Positions 20,484 through 29,412 of a stretch of 64,000 bases of DNA are shown here, in pieces. The notes beneath the pieces were generated by a model. That model saw only the letters and a program-made list of their open reading frames with translations. It did not search any database and was not told the origin of the DNA. Positions within the stretch are counted from its first letter, which is position 1. The number at the start of each line of letters is the position of its first letter. The DNA is from Cardinium endosymbiont cEper1 of Encarsia pergandiella (lineage in GTDB: Bacteria > Bacteroidota > Bacteroidia > Cytophagales > Amoebophilaceae): positions 613,664-677,663 of the forward strand of contig NC_018605.1 of NCBI RefSeq assembly GCF_000304455.1, in the 5' to 3' direction. The translations under genes were made by a program, and so were the position numbers.

Positions 20484-23400
20484 TTATCTCTCTGATTGGC
20501 ATTCATTCCTTATTCGCTCACATATATTCTCCATTTCTGGTATCCATAAGACAATATTGTTTTTTCTGGCCCACGGAATATAAAATTCCATAGTATCTTT
20601 GGCTATTCTTTTTTGGGACGATAGCATTCGTACAGATATAGTTCTTAAGTTATGCAGTCTATCAGCTAGTTTAATCTGAACCACACGAATATCTTTACAC
20701 TGATTTAATATGATTTTATTTTCTGAATTATCTAATTTCCATCGAAAACCATAGGTGTTATAATGAGTAACCATATCTACTATATAAGCAATATCAACCC
20801 CATAGAGTAGTTCTATTTGCTCTAATGTAGCAGTCGTATCCTCTACTACATCATGCAACAGAGCAGCTAAAATGGTGTCAGGATTATTTGTAGCCTTCAA
20901 GACAATCTTAGCTACCTCCATAGGATGGGTATAGTATGGTTCACCAGATTTACGTGTAGTAGCGCCGTGTGCTTTCTTAATGAAGTTAATGGTTTCTTCT
21001 ATCTTTGTTTTAGTTAACGTTGTTTTACTTACAAGTAGCTTAACAAGTTCTTTTTCTTGAGTTAAACTTGTAGGTGTTTCTGCTACTTTATTAGACAAGC
21101 CATCGGTATGATATCGCTTAAACCGCATAACCTTTTTACCATCAATAGGTAATATATAGAGACAGGTCAAACTAGTTGCTGTTTCTATAATCTGTATATA
21201 TCCTCCATGAGCTTGTACTATTTGCCTGCTTTCTTCTTGATATAGATTATTGATTGTCTTAGGTAAATAACCTGAATCAATTTCGTCAGTAACTTCGTAA
21301 GTAGACAATATGTTTAAAATATCTGTATCAGTAGATATAGAGAAAGCAAGCGCAGACAATGTAGGAGGTGTTAATTGCTGCTTTTCGTACGCATCACGTA
21401 TATCTACCTGGTAAGTACTAGAGAGAGGATAAGATAAGCGTGTGTCTGAAATAGTCAAATAAACTGTATGATCTATCGTGCATTTACTCTGGCATAGGTT
21501 CCAAAAGTTTGTAGTAAATAATCTTTCAAAGATAGATGGTTCACTGAATAAGTATTTTTCTTTAGTTTTCTTCTTTAAAAGCAATTGTATCGGTATATCT
21601 AGTTTCCTAACAGTTTCATAAGATTTTAGGACCAGATCCTCTATATTAACTTTATGGACAGATTTTGAGTCTAATGTAGACCTACGTTCTTCTTTAGCCC
21701 TTTTCAGTAAAGATTTTCTAAATACATATAACTTTTTTTGGTATTGTTGTATAGGTATATTTTCTTCATAGGCTCCTAGTTCATCAGCTATATCTTGTAG
21801 TACTTTTCCGCTATAGGTAGGGTCTAATTGATTCCAATTTTCTTGATTATGTAGAGCAGCTAGTGCATAGTGTTGATCATAGATTCTAGTTAACACTATA
21901 GTTTCTAGTTTCCTATTGGCTTTATTCCTTATATGCCTATACACGAAGCAACTTAGTAAAATAATTGATCCTGCTATTGTTTCTGTAGTTATCCATTCTT
22001 TACAACTTACAAGGTGTACATGAGGCGGTATCCATCTATGTAAAAACAGCGTTATGGCTAGCATTGCTATCATTATACTAGATGGCAATAATAGACTACC
22101 TAGACCTATATTTACTATAAATAGTGCGCAAGACATAGAGGAAAAATGGCTTAATTTCATATATGTGATGCCAGAAATAAAAAGGACTAAAAATAGCAAT
22201 ATAGGCCATAATCCATGCAACAAACTATTACCTTCCTGTTTATAAGCGTGAAGAGTAGGATAGATGGTTATTATTGTTCCTATAATCATGATAGATATGT
22301 ACCAGTATATGTAGGGAAACAGATATACTTGCTTGACATAAAAAAGTAGAATAGCGCTGTAAATAATAAAATAAATCCCTGATGCTATGAAAGTAGTGGC
22401 ACTTTTAGGAAAAATATCCTTCCAGTAAGACTTTGTAAAAGTTGACTGAAAATAGTATAATCTTCTTAGCCACCAACGTTTTGTTTCCTGACTTTGTAAT
22501 TTTACGGGACTATCATCTGGAATTCCCACCCAACCCGTATTTGATTTTTTAGGTAACAGGTAATGGATGATCAATAAAATGGACGCACCATATATAAGAG
22601 ATAAGAATACATCATATTCTCTTATAGCTTGACCTTTTATAAAAATATGATAAACAGTCAGCACTGTGTTAATTCCCATTGACCATAAGACAGCAGACGA
22701 ACGGGGTCTAAACCCAAAGCAAGCCATAATCATTGGAACCGTAACCGAAGGGGTATAGAAATAAAATACTTTGTTCAAAAATTGTCTAATATTGTTCATT
22801 TGTAATGTAATAAAAATTGTACTTATACCTATTAAACCAGAGGCTATTCGTACAACTTTTAGAGAATATTTATCGGAGCGTTCTTTAGTACCAGTTATGA
22901 GAGGCCATATGTCATTAGCAAATAATACAGAACCTATATGCAAATAAGCGTCAACAGTAGAAATACACAAAGCAATAACAGATGTGATAAGCAATCCTTT
23001 CATTCCAGGAAAATGACTAAGCTGCATAATATAATCTAATATTTTTTGTTTAGGTGGAACACTATGTCCACCTGTATATAAAGCAGCAATAAAAACTAAA
23101 AATAGTAGCGAAAAAATGATTCGAATTATGCCACTTTTTAAAAATACTTTAGTTGCTTGCCGAATAGAAGAAGACATATAAAAGCGCTGGATTTGAGCTG
23201 GATCAAAAGTAAATATGGAATGCCAAATGAAATAAGTAAATAAATGAGCTAAGGAATTATCCCATGTAGGAGATATATCCCAAGTAGCTATTTGAGACAA
23301 ATTAAATTGTGACATATTGATAAACTTTTTCCAATTAATCCATGGATTTTGAGCATGGTATAAAAAAGTAAAAGTTAAAATAGGCAAACAAACACTGAAG

Positions 23401-23960
23401 AAACAAAATTGATAAAAATCGGTTAATACTATGGATCTAGCTCCTCCTAAAATAGTGTAAATCGTAACTAATATTCCCAAAATGACTGTGCAATATTTAG
23501 CATATGCTGTTCCATTACAAAAAGGAATAGATTCAATAATAATTAGACTAATCTTAAACTGAGCAGAAATTTTAGCTATTGTTACTATAATACCGAATAT
23601 AGCCGTAAGCATTTGAACAGATTTTCCACATAGCCTACCCATAGATTCTGCAATAGAAAAATCTCCTAGCCATTCTTGCATTCTAACAATAATGAACCGA
23701 GAGGCTAAATAAAATCTAAGTGGGCTACCTAAACTTAGTATTAACATATATAAACCTTGATAGTAGTAACCAGTCAGCTGAGTGTGTAAAAAATTCCCTC
23801 CATATATGGTGGCTATTAAAGAAATGGTAATCACCCAAGTGGACATATTTCTACTTCCCACTGCATAGTCTTTAAATGTAGTAACTGATCTACTACAGTA
23901 TAACCCTATTGCGAGTGTAGTTACTAAAAATACTATTATGATTAAAAGGTCTATATCCAT
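20484..23960 (-). CDS. Sodium/solute symporter fused to degenerate histidine kinase and RelA/SpoT-type HD hydrolase domain
   Basis: A 1158-residue fusion. Residues ~1-480 form an SSS-family symporter (GGARSIVLTDFYQF, about 13 helices). Residues ~520-690 form a second membrane bundle. Around 800-935 lies a weak HATPase-like module: SIFERLFTTNFWNLCQ resembles an N box, and RQIVQAHGGYIQI resembles the last helix of sensor kinases, but no clear phospho-acceptor His or G box is visible. Residues ~975-1135 match the (p)ppGpp hydrolase HD of RelA/SpoT with key residues kept: GEPYYTHP (His1012), LLHDVVED (His1036, Asp1037, Glu1040, Asp1041), KLADRLHNLRT (Asp1100, Asn1104). No synthetase domain. CbrA-like sensors share the symporter-kinase order; the HD ending is what is odd. 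Transport-linked alarmone breakdown is inference. Confidence 0.85.
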   Translation of the reverse strand: MDIDLLIIIVFLVTTLAIGLYCSRSVTTFKDYAVGSRNMSTWVITISLIATIYGGNFLHTQLTGYYYQGLYMLILSLGSPLRFYLASRFIIVRMQEWLGDFSIAESMGRLCGKSVQMLTAIFGIIVTIAKISAQFKISLIIIESIPFCNGTAYAKYCTVILGILVTIYTILGGARSIVLTDFYQFCFFSVCLPILTFTFLYHAQNPWINWKKFINMSQFNLSQIATWDISPTWDNSLAHLFTYFIWHSIFTFDPAQIQRFYMSSSIRQATKVFLKSGIIRIIFSLLFLVFIAALYTGGHSVPPKQKILDYIMQLSHFPGMKGLLITSVIALCISTVDAYLHIGSVLFANDIWPLITGTKERSDKYSLKVVRIASGLIGISTIFITLQMNNIRQFLNKVFYFYTPSVTVPMIMACFGFRPRSSAVLWSMGINTVLTVYHIFIKGQAIREYDVFLSLIYGASILLIIHYLLPKKSNTGWVGIPDDSPVKLQSQETKRWWLRRLYYFQSTFTKSYWKDIFPKSATTFIASGIYFIIYSAILLFYVKQVYLFPYIYWYISIMIIGTIITIYPTLHAYKQEGNSLLHGLWPILLFLVLFISGITYMKLSHFSSMSCALFIVNIGLGSLLLPSSIMIAMLAITLFLHRWIPPHVHLVSCKEWITTETIAGSIILLSCFVYRHIRNKANRKLETIVLTRIYDQHYALAALHNQENWNQLDPTYSGKVLQDIADELGAYEENIPIQQYQKKLYVFRKSLLKRAKEERRSTLDSKSVHKVNIEDLVLKSYETVRKLDIPIQLLLKKKTKEKYLFSEPSIFERLFTTNFWNLCQSKCTIDHTVYLTISDTRLSYPLSSTYQVDIRDAYEKQQLTPPTLSALAFSISTDTDILNILSTYEVTDEIDSGYLPKTINNLYQEESRQIVQAHGGYIQIIETATSLTCLYILPIDGKKVMRFKRYHTDGLSNKVAETPTSLTQEKELVKLLVSKTTLTKTKIEETINFIKKAHGATTRKSGEPYYTHPMEVAKIVLKATNNPDTILAALLHDVVEDTTATLEQIELLYGVDIAYIVDMVTHYNTYGFRWKLDNSENKIILNQCKDIRVVQIKLADRLHNLRTISVRMLSSQKRIAKDTMEFYIPWARKNNIVLWIPEMENICERIRNECQSER

Positions 23961-24209
23961 GGCATATTTCTATATTATGTTTCTAGTAAAACATTATGAT
24001 CAAATTTCTACTTAATAACTTAATCCCAATATTAGATTATAATTTTTATATTGATAACACATTTTAAAAACTCTTAAAGTAATAAACTATAGTTTAATAT
24101 AACTAATCTATAGTATATAAATGTATACATCAGGTTAATAATCTGTGTTAATATAAAGAGAGGTAATACGACCAAGTTTAGTGAATATTTCCGTTTGAAA
24201 GATGGGAAA

Positions 24210-24950
24210 ATGTTCATATTAAAAGTAAAGTTCTATTTTGTGTTTTGTCTATTTATACTTTTTTATGTATATCTTGTTTCTTGCAGCTGTATAGCACATA
24301 GACCTGTTATATTGCCTAATAAAAACTCAACTTCTATTCAAGAACAATCGGTACGTGGATCAATGGTTTCTAGTTACGATAGTAGCACTATACTTGAAAG
24401 AAGATTAAAAAATAATCTAAAAGCGAGTGTTGGTGTTTTGCTTTGTTATACTAATGATAGAAAAGAAAGCTTTATCTTATTGGGTAGAGAACGAATAGGT
24501 AAATGTGATGGATCTACATGGTGTGAATTGGGTGGCAGTGTGGAAACGGGTGAAAGTTTTTTAGAAGCTGCTATTCGTGAATCAAAGGAGGAAAGCGGAG
24601 GCGTATATCAATTGGAATCCAGTGATTTGTTAAATAATGGAGTGGTTTGTTATAATGAGCATAAGCAAAAGGATGGACGTACTAGCGAAGAGGTATATAT
24701 TTTATTGAAAGTAAATGATTATTATCCTACTGATGTATTGTGTAAGGTAGTCAGCCAGCAAAATAAGGATACTTATAAGGAGAAAGATGATTTTAAATGG
24801 ATTGCATGTACTAGTTTATGTATGGTTGATCAAAATCCTTGTTTATTAAAAGATATAGATGGAAATGAATGTATACTTACGTTAAGAAATTTTTTCTATG
24901 AAGCATTGAAAAGGACTTCATTTCGAATGAAATTAAAATCTATAATGTAA
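24210..24950 (+). CDS. Nudix hydrolase, predicted lipoprotein
   Basis: The Nudix box is complete: Gly109-x5-Glu115-x7-Arg123-Glu124-x2-Glu127-Glu128-x-Gly130 (GSVETGESFLEAAIRESKEE). Unusually, it follows a strongly hydrophobic N-terminus (residues 6-23) ending in a lipobox LVSC with Cys25, so the enzyme is predicted to be lipid-anchored outside the cytoplasm. Nudix enzymes cleave nucleoside diphosphate derivatives; the substrate here is unknown. ATG at 24210 is preferred over the TTG five codons upstream. A second, cytosolic Nudix gene follows 133 bp later. Confidence 0.85.
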   Translation: MFILKVKFYFVFCLFILFYVYLVSCSCIAHRPVILPNKNSTSIQEQSVRGSMVSSYDSSTILERRLKNNLKASVGVLLCYTNDRKESFILLGRERIGKCDGSTWCELGGSVETGESFLEAAIRESKEESGGVYQLESSDLLNNGVVCYNEHKQKDGRTSEEVYILLKVNDYYPTDVLCKVVSQQNKDTYKEKDDFKWIACTSLCMVDQNPCLLKDIDGNECILTLRNFFYEALKRTSFRMKLKSIM

Positions 24951-25083
24951 TTATAAATCAAGTAAATAAACATAACGCATGGCTTGTTTAATAAATACAT
25001 AGAAATGATCCCTCAATATGATTTATCACATAATGGATTTGTTAGATGGCTAACATTGAAAACATAAAAGTACAGACGATAAA

Positions 25084-25518
25084 ATGCAAGATTATACTTT
25101 ACAAGTAACAGCTAGGGCGCTAATAGTACAAAATAGGAAATTGCTACTTGTGAGCAATGACTATAATCTTTGGTATACACCTGGTGGACACTTAAATCCA
25201 AATGAAACGCTTTCAGAGTGCATGGTAAGAGAAGTAAAGGAAGAAACTGGAATTGATGTTAAACCAAACCAGATCGTATATGTTTCAGATTTTTTTGATA
25301 AAAAGTATAATGTACATAAGGTAGAGATATATTTTTCTGCCGAAATATCTGTAGATAAAATTCCTGAAAATTGGTTAGATCAAGATGGTCCGGTTAAAAT
25401 TTCTAAATTTTTTAATGTTGAAGCCTTAAAGGATATCCATGTTGTACCAACCTTTTTAAAAACAGGGAAATGGTTGAATCTTAGTCTTGATGTTTATCAA
25501 GGATCAGAGAAAAGATAA
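25084..25518 (+). CDS. Nudix hydrolase (cytosolic)
   Basis: A 144-residue single-domain Nudix protein. The box is Gly35-x5-Glu41-x7-Arg49-Glu50-x2-Glu53-Glu54-x-Gly56, within GGHLNPNETLSECMVREVKE. No signal peptide. WYTPGGHL before the box is common in the MutT/ADP-ribose pyrophosphatase-like groups, but substrate cannot be assigned. It follows the lipoprotein Nudix gene on the same strand; sequence similarity between the two outside the box is low, so they are not recent duplicates. Confidence 0.88.
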   Translation: MQDYTLQVTARALIVQNRKLLLVSNDYNLWYTPGGHLNPNETLSECMVREVKEETGIDVKPNQIVYVSDFFDKKYNVHKVEIYFSAEISVDKIPENWLDQDGPVKISKFFNVEALKDIHVVPTFLKTGKWLNLSLDVYQGSEKR

Positions 25519-25643
25519 ATGGTTATTTTAAATCCTGTAAATCATTTTGTGTAAGTACCGTTTTTTTGGAAGTGTTCATTAAACTGTGTCAAGAGCAAAA
25601 AAGAGTTGTAATTGAGTTTGTAAATAATATTGTGTAAATGCTT

Positions 25644-25891
25644 ATTAACCTGAACTCTGGATTAGAATATTTTTTAGATTGATAATCAATTATAAAAAAT
25701 TTAATAAATTGTATTTATAAACAGTTGTATAAAGAATATATTTATATAAATTATTCTGATTATCAGGTTTTATATTATAAATTACTTAATAAAATCAACT
25801 AAAATAGCTAATTTTTTAGTAAAAATACCGATAAAATATTCCACTAAAACTTATGTACATCAAATAAATAAATCCAGAACGCACGTTATTA
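25644..25891. repeat. MITE-like repeat, copy 2 (about 248 bp)
   Basis: Shares both ends and much of the AT-rich interior with 18839-19078: ATTAACCTGAACTCTGGATT at the left and AAATCCAGAACGCACGTTAT at the right. The ends form an imperfect inverted pair (CTGAACTCTGGATT against GTGCGTTCTGGATT). Non-coding. It sits in the gap after the Nudix genes. Confidence 0.65.
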
Positions 25892-26168
25892 TTAACTAAC
25901 CTGAGGCCGTTTCAATAGAAAAATAGAACTTACTAAAAAAGAAGAAGATAGTTATGTAATTGTTGTTTTATATCCTATAAAAGACATAAAAATCCAGCAT
26001 TTTACTGAAACTATATGCAATAATAGCTAAAATATTCTTTGTGATTTTCTACTACAACGACCTCAAATTGTAAAGAGCCATTTTAGGCATATCGGCGGTT
26101 TATCCTCGTAGAAAGTCATCTTCCTATTTTAGATCTGATAATCATAAAGTATACAGTTATTACATCGC
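25892..26168. other. Intergenic region with an IS5-type end remnant
   Basis: GAGGCCGTTTCAATAG at 25903-25918 matches 14 of 16 bases of the IS5-type terminal repeat GAGACCGTTGCAATAG. A short open stretch after it (KIELTKKEEDSYVIVVLYPI, plus strand) is not recognised and has no start codon. Nothing else is seen before the dnaB stop. Confidence 0.4.
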
Positions 26169-27656
26169 CTACAACAATTCAAACGGATCATTTAATCCAT
26201 TCGCTTTGCTCGAACGAATCACAAACTGTTCCGGTTGACTGGTAGAAGGGGGCATATCCGCATCCATAAATTTCATATATCGTCCCATAAATTGCAGATG
26301 AATCTGATCTAATGCACCATTCCGATGCTTTGCGACAATAACCTCTGCCAAACCCTGTGTAGGATTACCTAATTCATCCTCTGTTAATCCATAATATTCT
26401 GGTCTATATAAAAATAAAACTAGATCTGCATCCTGTTCAATAGAACCAGATTCACGTAAATCAGATAATTGAGGCCGTTTGCTTCCTCCACGGGTTTCTA
26501 CCGCTCGACTTAATTGAGAAAGTGCCACCACGGCAATATCCAATTCTTTGGCTATACTTTTCAGTGCACGTGAAATCGAAGCAATCTCTTGCTCACGATT
26601 GCTTCCCCCTCTATGGGAATCGCCAGACATGAGCTGTAAGTAGTCAATAACCACTAGCTGAATATTATGCTTAGCCTTAAGTCTTCTGCATTTGGTACGC
26701 AATTCAAAAACGGATAGTGCAGGCGTATCATCTACATAAATCGGGGCATTGGAGAGAGCAGCGGTCTTATGAAGCAATTGTTCCCACTCATGATCCATTA
26801 ATTTACCTTGTTTTATTTTTTCACCAGCTAGCTCTGCTTCAGATGAGATCAATCGATTTACCAGTTGTAATGCCCCCATCTCTAAAGAAAAAATAGCTAC
26901 AGGTGTCTTATAGTCTATAGCTGCATTGCGTAAAGCAGAAAGTACAAAAGCAGTTTTACCCATACCAGGTCTGGCGGCAATAATAATTAAATCAAACTTT
27001 TGCCAACCAGAGGTAACACGATCTAAAGCAGTAAACCCACTGGGGATACCGGTAAGTCCATTGGCGGATGTACGACGATTCGATAAACTATCAAAAGCTT
27101 CTACTAATAATGAACGCATTTCTAGATAACGTTTCCGAATATTTCCATCAGAAACCTCAAATAGTGCTTGTTCGGTACGATCTAACGTATTAAACACATC
27201 CATAGTAGGATCGTAGGCATACTTCTGAACCATAATAGAAATTTCTATTAACCTTCTGCGCATGGCATATTCTAAAATAGCTCTAGCATGAAATTCGATA
27301 TTGGCTGAAGAACTAATACGTGTGGTTAGGTAACTTACATAATAGCTTCCCCCTACTGCAGCTAATTTACCATCTTTACGCAACTGATTGACTACTGTAA
27401 GCATATCTACCGGTTCTGAGTCATTAAACAGTCGTACGATGGCTCGATAGATTTCTTGATGGGATTCTTTATAGAAACTCTCAGGTCGTAAAAGATCAAT
27501 GACACTCACTAGGGCCTCTTTTTCTAGCATCAATGCACCTAATACACTTTCTTCTAAGTCTAAAGCGTGAGGAGGATATTTTGCATTGACCGCAAGCGTG
27601 TCAGGAGTAGAAAGACTAGATGGTCCTACTTCTAAGTTTTTAGTATACGTGGTCAT
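26169..27656 (-). CDS. dnaB: Replicative DNA helicase DnaB
   Basis: Hexameric helicase that unwinds DNA at the replication fork. The 495-residue protein has the N-terminal DnaB domain (PPHALDLEESVLGALM, residues 28-43) and the RecA-like core with Walker A ARPGMGKT at 228-235, Walker B VVIDYLQLM near 333-341, and the arginine-finger region KHRNGALDQIHLQF. Start ATG at 27656; length is typical and there is no intein. It is followed upstream on the same strand by sufE (28 bp gap to its stop), so it may be read from the suf transcript as well as its own promoter. Confidence 0.97.
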   Translation of the reverse strand: MTTYTKNLEVGPSSLSTPDTLAVNAKYPPHALDLEESVLGALMLEKEALVSVIDLLRPESFYKESHQEIYRAIVRLFNDSEPVDMLTVVNQLRKDGKLAAVGGSYYVSYLTTRISSSANIEFHARAILEYAMRRRLIEISIMVQKYAYDPTMDVFNTLDRTEQALFEVSDGNIRKRYLEMRSLLVEAFDSLSNRRTSANGLTGIPSGFTALDRVTSGWQKFDLIIIAARPGMGKTAFVLSALRNAAIDYKTPVAIFSLEMGALQLVNRLISSEAELAGEKIKQGKLMDHEWEQLLHKTAALSNAPIYVDDTPALSVFELRTKCRRLKAKHNIQLVVIDYLQLMSGDSHRGGSNREQEIASISRALKSIAKELDIAVVALSQLSRAVETRGGSKRPQLSDLRESGSIEQDADLVLFLYRPEYYGLTEDELGNPTQGLAEVIVAKHRNGALDQIHLQFMGRYMKFMDADMPPSTSQPEQFVIRSSKANGLNDPFELL

Positions 27657-27684
27657 AATAGATGATACTTAAACTAGCCCAAAA

Positions 27685-28146
27685 TTAGGCATGACAGATG
27701 ATGTGATTATTCTCTAAAGCTCTTATTTTCAGGGTTTTAATCATATGTGCCAACCCACTGGCACGTTGAAATCCGATCAATGCGTTTATGCCAATGGTTT
27801 CTATAAAATAGAGATCTGCCTCTATAATATCTTGAACAGATTGGCCAGACAATACCTTCAATAACAAGCTGATTAACCCTTTTGTAATGGCTGTATTGCT
27901 GTCGGCTTGAAAAAATAGTTGTTTTTCTATAAGTACATCGGCTACCCATACCTTGGACATACAGCCTTGTACCAAATAGTGGTCTGTCTTATAGAAGGTA
28001 TCCATAGGAGCCAATGTATCGCCTAAATCAATAAGATAGTCTAGCATAGCGACTCTATCACCGGAGAAGGTGGTAAAGGCATCTATGATTTGGTCTTGAT
28101 GTTGACAAATGGTCTTATATGTGGTCTTATATGCTATTTTTACCAT
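27685..28146 (-). CDS. sufE: SufE-like sulfur acceptor
   Basis: Accepts persulfide sulfur from SufS and passes it to the SufBCD scaffold. The 153-residue protein has the active-site loop LVQGCMSKVW with Cys62, and the SufE/CsdE fold pattern (DRVAMLDYLIDLG). ATG at 28146 is preferred over a TTG seven codons upstream; the gene overlaps the 3' end of sufS by 20 bp, which supports translational coupling in a sufC-D-S-E operon. Confidence 0.93.
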   Translation of the reverse strand: MVKIAYKTTYKTICQHQDQIIDAFTTFSGDRVAMLDYLIDLGDTLAPMDTFYKTDHYLVQGCMSKVWVADVLIEKQLFFQADSNTAITKGLISLLLKVLSGQSVQDIIEADLYFIETIGINALIGFQRASGLAHMIKTLKIRALENNHIICHA

Positions 28147-29377
28147 ATGAACGGTTCCCTTTATCAATAATTTGTTGTAATATCTCTAAAAATAGATCAA
28201 TTTCTTCAATGGTATTATAGATCGCAAAAGAAATGCGGACTACACCGTCTATCCCAAATCTTTGCATAAGTGGCTGAGTACAGCAATGGCCTGTACGCAC
28301 AGCAATACCTTCAGCATCTAAAAATAGACCTACATCTAAATGGTGCATATTGGTCAAATTAAAGGCAATAATAGGTGCTTTATGGCTAGTCGTTCCGATC
28401 AATCTTACTTCTGGCATACGAGCCAAACCAGCCAATGCGTAGGCAAGTAAGCTTTCTTCATGGGCAGCTAGTTTGGCATAGCCTACACTTGAAATAAACT
28501 TGATTGCTTCTGAAAAAGAGATAATCGAGGCCAATGGTGGTGTCCCTGTTTCAAATTTATAAGGAGGATCATGATAGCACACTTCTGTTAGAGTAACTTG
28601 TTGGACCATCCCGCCACCTGTTTGGTAGGGCGGCATCTTTTCTAACCACTTTTTTTTACCATATAGAATGCCCAACCCAGTTAGACCATAGACCTTATGG
28701 GTAGAAAAGACAAAGAAGTCACAATCCAAGTCGGTAACATTAATCGGGATATGGGCCACGGCCTGTGCGCCATCAACGACGACAATGGCACCTTCTTGAT
28801 GTGCTTGGTCTATAATGGTTTTAATAGGATTAATGGTGCCCAATGTATTAGACACATAGGTTAGTGCAACGATTTTGGTGCGGGGCGAAAAGGTACAATG
28901 GGTTAGATCCAATTGTCCTGTATCGTCTATAGGAATCACCTTTAAAGTAGCTTTTTGCCGTTTGCAAAGCAATTGCCAAGGAATGAGGTTAGCGTGATGC
29001 TCCATTTCAGAAACGACTACTTCGTCCCCTTCACCTACTGCCATCGCTCCATAAGTGGATGCAATTAAATTGATGCCTTCTGTAGTACCTGAAGTAAAAA
29101 CAATATTTTCTACCTCAGGTGCATGTATAAATTTTTGCACCGCGGAACGGGTTTGCTCTAAAGCGGTAGTGGCACGAGCAGCTAAGGCATGCATCCCACG
29201 ATGGATATTGGCATTATCCTTCTGATAAAAATGGTACGCAGTATCTATAACTGAAAAAGGCTTATGGACCGTAGCCGCATTATCAAAATAGACTAAGGTT
29301 TTATTATAAACTTCTTGATTTAAAATAGGGAAAAAAGACCTAATCTGATTTATATCTAAGGGACGAGCAGAAAACAT
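28127..29377 (-). CDS. sufS: Cysteine desulfurase SufS
   Basis: PLP enzyme that releases sulfur from cysteine for Fe-S cluster assembly. Counting from the ATG at 29377 (a TTG three codons upstream is also open): His127 in EMEHHAN, Asp202 in VDGAQA, PLP-binding Lys228 in STHKVYG, and the catalytic-type Cys366 in RTGHCC. Group II type, as expected for SufS. Lies between sufD and sufE on the same strand, with a short gap to sufD. Confidence 0.95.
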   Translation of the reverse strand: MFSARPLDINQIRSFFPILNQEVYNKTLVYFDNAATVHKPFSVIDTAYHFYQKDNANIHRGMHALAARATTALEQTRSAVQKFIHAPEVENIVFTSGTTEGINLIASTYGAMAVGEGDEVVVSEMEHHANLIPWQLLCKRQKATLKVIPIDDTGQLDLTHCTFSPRTKIVALTYVSNTLGTINPIKTIIDQAHQEGAIVVVDGAQAVAHIPINVTDLDCDFFVFSTHKVYGLTGLGILYGKKKWLEKMPPYQTGGGMVQQVTLTEVCYHDPPYKFETGTPPLASIISFSEAIKFISSVGYAKLAAHEESLLAYALAGLARMPEVRLIGTTSHKAPIIAFNLTNMHHLDVGLFLDAEGIAVRTGHCCTQPLMQRFGIDGVVRISFAIYNTIEEIDLFLEILQQIIDKGNRSYGKNSI

Positions 29378-29412
29378 CAAGCGCAATTCACTAGGTTAAT
29401 AGGCAAAATATA

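Noticed and set aside
25570-25640. Possible IS256 end remnant (TTCATTAAACTGTGTCAA)
   Set aside because: Only a partial match to the IS256 terminal repeat and no transposase sequence nearby.
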